Part shown: in pieces, positions 59,134 to 64,000 of the stretch
How positions within the stretch are numbered: position 1 is the stretch's first letter
Layout of the letters: every line of letters begins with the position of its first letter
Assembly: GCA_022766945.1 (NCBI GenBank)
Contig: JALEOU010000069.1
Coordinates: forward strand, 62,001-126,000
Origin: Fusicatenibacter sp.
Lineage (GTDB): Bacteria > Bacillota > Clostridia > Lachnospirales > Lachnospiraceae
Direction of reading: 5' to 3'
DNA length: 64,000 nt
Program-made: the position numbers and the translations under genes
Notes under the pieces: model-generated
Databases searched by the model: none
What the model was told of the DNA's origin: nothing
The model's input: the letters and a program-made list of their open reading frames with translations, nothing else

Positions 59134-59157
59134 TTTTACTTTATACAATGCGTTCGA

Positions 59158-59200
59158 CAAACGAGTCTGACGTTTTTTTTCGTGCTTTGCACTCCCAAAA
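59158..59200. repeat. Copy A of the CAAAYGAGYCTGACGTT dispersed element
   Basis: caaacgagtctgacgtt plus gtgctttgcac hairpin and tcccaa, just after the metK stop. Confidence 0.5.
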
Positions 59201-59217
59201 TCAACGAAAACAATTGT

Positions 59218-60405
59218 TTACAGATATTTCTTCAGTTCTTCTGCTTTATCCAGCTTCTCCCATGGCAGATCCAGATCATTTCTGCCGAAGTGACCGTATG
59301 CTGCGGTCTGTTTGTAGATCGGACGGCGCAGATCCAGCATCCTGATAATTCCGGCCGGACGCAGGTCAAAGTTCTCGCGGACGATATCCGTCAGCTTGTT
59401 ATCGGAAAGTTTTCCGGTGCCGTAGGTATCGATCATGATGGAAGTCGGATGAGCCACACCGATTGCATAGGACAGCTGCACTTCACACTTATCTGCCAGT
59501 CCTGCTGCCACGATATTCTTTGCTACATAGCGGGCAGCATAAGCAGCTGAACGGTCTACCTTCGTGCAGTCCTTGCCGGAGAACGCTCCGCCGCCGTGAC
59601 GGGCATATCCGCCATAGGTATCTACGATAATCTTGCGTCCTGTCAGACCGGAATCCCCGTGAGGTCCGCCGATCACAAAACGTCCGGTAGGATTAATGAA
59701 GAACTTGGTATTTTCGTCAACCATTTCCTGCGGAATAATCTCGTCAAATACATATTTTTTGATATCCTGATGAATCTGCTCCTGAGTCACATCCGGGTTA
59801 TGCTGTGTGGAGAGAACAACTGCATCCAGACGAACCGGCTTTCCGTTCTCATCATACTCCACCGTCACCTGTGTCTTTCCATCCGGGCGAAGGTAGGGCA
59901 GAGTTCCGTCTTTTCTCACCTTTGTTAGCTGACGTGCAAGAAGGTGTGCCATGTAAATCGGATACGGCATATATTCTTCTGTCTCATTGGAAGCAAATCC
60001 AAACATCATACCCTGATCGCCTGCTCCGATCGCATCGATCTCCTCATCACTCATCGTATTCTCTTTTGCTTCCAGTGCCTTATCAACACCCATCGCGATA
60101 TCTGCAGACTGCTTGTCAATGGCAGTAATCACAGCGCAGGTATCCGCATCGAAGCCATACTTTGCACGGTCATAACCAATCTCACGAACCGTGTCTCTTA
60201 CGATCTGCTGAAAATCAATATGTGCATTGGAAGTAATCTCTCCCATAACTACAACAAGACCAGTTGTGGTACAGGTCTCACAGGCCACACGGCTCATGGG
60301 ATCCTGCGCAAGCAGTGCGTCCAGAATCGCATCGGAAATCTGATCGCAGACTTTATCCGGATGACCTTCGGTAACGGATTCGGAAGTAAACAGTCTTTTT
60401 TCCAT
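59218..60405 (-). CDS. metK: S-adenosylmethionine synthetase
   Basis: [63 protein letters not shown]. Confidence 0.98.
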   Translation of the reverse strand: MEKRLFTSESVTEGHPDKVCDQISDAILDALLAQDPMSRVACETCTTTGLVVVMGEITSNAHIDFQQIVRDTVREIGYDRAKYGFDADTCAVITAIDKQSADIAMGVDKALEAKENTMSDEEIDAIGAGDQGMMFGFASNETEEYMPYPIYMAHLLARQLTKVRKDGTLPYLRPDGKTQVTVEYDENGKPVRLDAVVLSTQHNPDVTQEQIHQDIKKYVFDEIIPQEMVDENTKFFINPTGRFVIGGPHGDSGLTGRKIIVDTYGGYARHGGGAFSGKDCTKVDRSAAYAARYVAKNIVAAGLADKCEVQLSYAIGVAHPTSIMIDTYGTGKLSDNKLTDIVRENFDLRPAGIIRMLDLRRPIYKQTAAYGHFGRNDLDLPWEKLDKAEELKKYL

Positions 60406-60514
60406 TCTTATTCTCCTTTTTCTTCTTTTGCTCTTCTTCTCAAAAATTCTATCACGTCGATTTCCCTGTCAATGAAGCAGCCTGCCTGCAATTGGCTTCA
60501 CATCTCAGGGTAAA

Positions 60515-60679
60515 CAAAAGGCCCGCACAAAAGGCGGACCTGAATAACGATGTTCAAATCCCCTTATTGTTCGAAATCTTCGCTCAGGCTGGCACCTTCC
60601 CATTTTGAACTATCCGGTCAAAACAGGGGTTGCCGTGGTTTCACAGATCCTATGTATCTCCACCACTCTGAATAAGAGA
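60515..60679 (-). promoter_or_regulatory. SAM-I (S-box) riboswitch upstream of metK
   Basis: Minus strand CTCTTATTCAGAGTGGTGGAGATACATAGGATCTGTGAAACCACGGCAACC...GGAAGGTGCCAGCCTGAGCGAAG... followed by GGTCCGCC/GGCGGGCC-type hairpin with CTTTTGTTT. Confidence 0.93.
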
Positions 60680-60900
60680 AAAGCAACTATTGATATTTTT
60701 TATTTTCTTTGTTCCTTTGATACACTACCGCAAAACCCTCTGCTCGTCAAGGGTATTTTCCCCAAAAACCATAAAAATGTAACATTTTCCAAAAACTGTC
60801 CCATTTGCAGGATATGATTCCATCGCAAAACTATCCGCTTCTCATTCACGCTTGTATTGTTGTTATCACCCGGAAAAATGCGAGAATCCTACCATCCACG

Positions 60901-60932
60901 AAAAAACACCCGAACATTTTCGTCCGGGTGCT
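60901..60932 (-). terminator. Terminator of xfp
   Basis: CACCCGgACGAAAATGTtCGGGTG TTTTTT on minus strand. Confidence 0.88.
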
Positions 60933-61015
60933 TTAATATAAATCTTAAATCAGATCAAACTTCGAAATTTTCTGTGATTTGCAGACGTTTCGTTGCCGTA
61001 CAGGAAGTCTCTCTT

Positions 61016-63388
61016 TTAGTGCCACTCCCAGTTCCGTACTTCTTCCAGATCCTGGCCATACTCGGCAATGTACTGTTTGTGCTCGATCAGCTTATCATTC
61101 ATCTTCTGAATCAGATGAGAGCCTTTATTGCCCAGCTGCGGCAGATGCATAATCACATCCTTTACCAGATTGAACCGGTCGATCTGGTTCTGTACACGCA
61201 TATCGAACGGGGTCGTGATGGTACCTTCCTCCAGGTATCCGTGAACAGACATGTTGTGATTATGACGCTCAAAGGTCAGCTCATGAATCAGTGTCGGATA
61301 TCCGTGGAATGCAAAGATGACCGGTTTGTCCTTGGTGAACAGAGCATCGTACTCACGGTCACTCAGACCATGCGGATGTCTGGACTCAGACTCCAGTTTG
61401 AACAGGTCTACCACATTGATGACACGGATCTTCAGATCCGGCATCTCGTCACGCAGAATGGTAACTGCAGCCATAACCTCCAGAGTCGGGGTATCACCGC
61501 AGGCAGCCAGTACAACATCCGGCTCTTCCCCTGCATCATTGCTTGCCCAATCCCAGATGCTGACACCCTGTGTGCAGTGCTTAACTGCCTGCTCCATCGT
61601 CAGCCACTGGCAGCTCGGATGCTTGGATGCCACGATTGCATTTACATAATTCTTGCTCTTGATACAGTGATCAAAACAGGACAACAGACAGTTGGTATCC
61701 GGCGGCAGATACATACGTACCACATCTGCTTTCTTATTGGCGATGTGATCCAGAAATCCCGGATCCTGATGTGTAAATCCGTTATGATCCTGCTGCCATA
61801 CGTTGGATGTCAGAATAAAGTTCAAAGATGCAATCGGCTGTCTCCAGGAAAGCTGGTTGCAGACTTTCAGCCATTTTGCATGCTGTGCAGCCATGGAGTC
61901 TACAATGCGGATAAATGCCTCATAGCTTGCGAAGAAGCCGTGACGTCCGGTCAGCAGATAGCCTTCCAGCCAGCCTTCGCACATATGCTCGCTGAGCATA
62001 CCATCCATGATACGTCCGTTTCTTGCCAGATGATCATCATTCTCCACAAGTCCTGCATTCCAGTCACGATCCGTAGCTTCAAACGCACGGTACAGACGGT
62101 TGGACATAGACTCGTCCGGTCCAAAAATACGGAAGTTCTTATTCTCTTCATTCAGACGGAAAATATCACGCACATATCCGCCAAGTTCGATCATATCCTG
62201 TGCCTTTGTCTTTCCGGGAACTACCTCAATACCGTAATCGCGGAAATCCGGCAGACGCAGGTCTTTGAGCAGTTTACCACCGTTAGCGTGCGGATTTGCA
62301 CCCATGCGCGCATCACCCTTCGGGCAAAGTTCTGCGATTTCCTCTTTGATACGTCCGTTCTCATCAAACAGTTCTTCCGGATGGTAGCTCAGCAGCCACT
62401 CACGCAGCTGATCCAGATGCTCTGGTTTCTCCATCGTCATTGGAACCTGGTGAGCACGGAAAGTACCTTCGATCTGCTGTCCGTCCACCACCTTCGGGCC
62501 TGTCCATCCCTTTGGTGTGCGCAGAACGATCATCGGCCATACCGGTCTCTCCGGATTGTTATTTTCACGTGCACTTTTCTGAATTGCCTTGATTTCCTCG
62601 ATTACGACGTCCATGGTCTCTGCCATCTTGCGGTGCATGGTCATCGGATCATCTCCCTCTACGAAATAAGCCTTCCAGCCACAGCCCTTGAAGAATGCCT
62701 CTACCTCTTCTTTCGGCATACGCGCAAACAGGGTCGGGTTGCTGATCTTGTATCCGTTCAGGTTCATGATCGGAAGAACAGCTCCGTCTGTGATCGGATT
62801 CAGGAACTTGTTGGACTGCCAGGAAGTAGCCAGCGGGCCTGTCTCCGCCTCACCATCGCCAACGACAGCGACAGCGATCAGTTCCGGATTATCGAACACA
62901 GCACCAAACGCATGCGCGATGGAATAACCCAGTTCACCACCCTCGTTGATGGAACCGGGTGTTTCCGGTGCGCAGTGACTCGGTACTCCACAGGGGAAAG
63001 AGAACTGTTTAAACATCTTCTTCATTCCCTCTTCATCCTGGCTGATGTTCGGATACACTTCACTGTAGGATCCTTCCAGATAAGTATTGGAAATCTGGAA
63101 GTTTCCGCCATGTCCCGGGCCGGAAATGTAGATCATATCCAGGTCATACCGTTTGATGACACGGTTGCAGTGGGTCCATACAAAGTTCTGTCCCGGTACA
63201 GTTCCCCAGTGTCCGACAATTTTTTTCTTTACGTGCTCCATGGTCAGCGGCTCGCGCAGCAGCGGATTATCCAGAAGATACAGCTGACCTGCAGACAGAT
63301 AATTCGCTGCACGCCAGTACGCATTCATCTTCTCCAGCATTTCGTCGCAAAGCGGCTGCTTCTCAAGACAAGTTGTTACTTCGCTCAT
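61016..63388 (-). CDS. xfp: Xylulose-5-phosphate/fructose-6-phosphate phosphoketolase
   Basis: [70 protein letters not shown]. Confidence 0.97.
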   Translation of the reverse strand: MSEVTTCLEKQPLCDEMLEKMNAYWRAANYLSAGQLYLLDNPLLREPLTMEHVKKKIVGHWGTVPGQNFVWTHCNRVIKRYDLDMIYISGPGHGGNFQISNTYLEGSYSEVYPNISQDEEGMKKMFKQFSFPCGVPSHCAPETPGSINEGGELGYSIAHAFGAVFDNPELIAVAVVGDGEAETGPLATSWQSNKFLNPITDGAVLPIMNLNGYKISNPTLFARMPKEEVEAFFKGCGWKAYFVEGDDPMTMHRKMAETMDVVIEEIKAIQKSARENNNPERPVWPMIVLRTPKGWTGPKVVDGQQIEGTFRAHQVPMTMEKPEHLDQLREWLLSYHPEELFDENGRIKEEIAELCPKGDARMGANPHANGGKLLKDLRLPDFRDYGIEVVPGKTKAQDMIELGGYVRDIFRLNEENKNFRIFGPDESMSNRLYRAFEATDRDWNAGLVENDDHLARNGRIMDGMLSEHMCEGWLEGYLLTGRHGFFASYEAFIRIVDSMAAQHAKWLKVCNQLSWRQPIASLNFILTSNVWQQDHNGFTHQDPGFLDHIANKKADVVRMYLPPDTNCLLSCFDHCIKSKNYVNAIVASKHPSCQWLTMEQAVKHCTQGVSIWDWASNDAGEEPDVVLAACGDTPTLEVMAAVTILRDEMPDLKIRVINVVDLFKLESESRHPHGLSDREYDALFTKDKPVIFAFHGYPTLIHELTFERHNHNMSVHGYLEEGTITTPFDMRVQNQIDRFNLVKDVIMHLPQLGNKGSHLIQKMNDKLIEHKQYIAEYGQDLEEVRNWEWH

Positions 63389-63593
63389 AAGAAACTCCTT
63401 TCCTCTTGTTCGTTCCTTTTTTAACAATCTCATCTTATAACTTGTCCCTTATTTGCACAACTTATTTTTTGCTCTTTTATGCCGTTTTTTTATCGCATTT
63501 TGCGAACTTTCTGTTCTATTGTTTAATGGTTGAACAAATTAGCCTGCCCGTGTCATGTTCTCTCAAACCTCAATCTTTTTCTCTTTACAGCAA

Positions 63594-63638
63594 AACAGAC
63601 CGGCAGGATTACGCTCCTGATACCGGTCTGTTCGTTTT
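63594..63638. terminator. Hairpin between murA end and xfp start
   Basis: AACAGACCGG ... CCGGTCTGTT arms with inner CAGGA/TCCTG; T5 downstream on plus strand. Confidence 0.65.
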
Positions 63639-63657
63639 TCATTTTGTATGTTCTAAA

Positions 63658-64000
<343 letters not shown>

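Noticed and set aside
60857-63424. 855-aa plus-strand ORF opposite xfp
   Set aside because: Fully antisense to a clear phosphoketolase gene; the translation is rich in His/Cys/Arg/Ile and has no family features. Codon-bias artefact.

Overview
The window is a low-to-mid GC, spore-forming Firmicutes chromosome segment that looks like Lachnospiraceae (Blautia-like; inferred from gene content, not tested). Most genes are on the minus strand. Main blocks: a polysaccharide deacetylase fragment; spoIIR and a gerA-type germination operon; GntR regulator and ispE; an opp oligopeptide ABC operon; a cysteine/sulfur block (Rrf2/CymR-like, GntR, cysteine desulfidase, metY, LysR, cysK, DUF1847, MalY-type lyase, amino-acid ABC transporter); spmB; a GH36 alpha-galactosidase; a cbiMQO-type ECF transporter; DJ-1/PfpI; an FtsX-like permease with a very long coiled coil plus its ATPase; GH125; spmA; the rsmI-trmN-ricT-holB block; ftsH; a two-component system with a truncated hydrolase beside it; a redox/isomerase sugar cluster (2 Gfo/Idh/MocA, 2 TIM-barrel isomerases, ThuA, AraC); metK with an SAM-I riboswitch; xfp; and a murA fragment. 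No CRISPR array, phage, transposase, rRNA or tRNA was seen. The best leads are regulatory or cryptic: an attenuator-like hairpin directly after the oppA promoter, a 14-mer shared by the oppA and desulfidase promoters, a LysR palindrome at metY, an unannotated 50-aa ORF coupled to ftsH, a one-base frameshift at a signal peptide, short dispersed elements placed just after stop codons, a GC-rich 20-bp inverted repeat in the cbiM leader, the coiled-coil permease, the DUF1847 linkage to cysteine metabolism, and the ThuA/Gfo/isomerase cluster. No database search was run; product names come from recognising family motifs.
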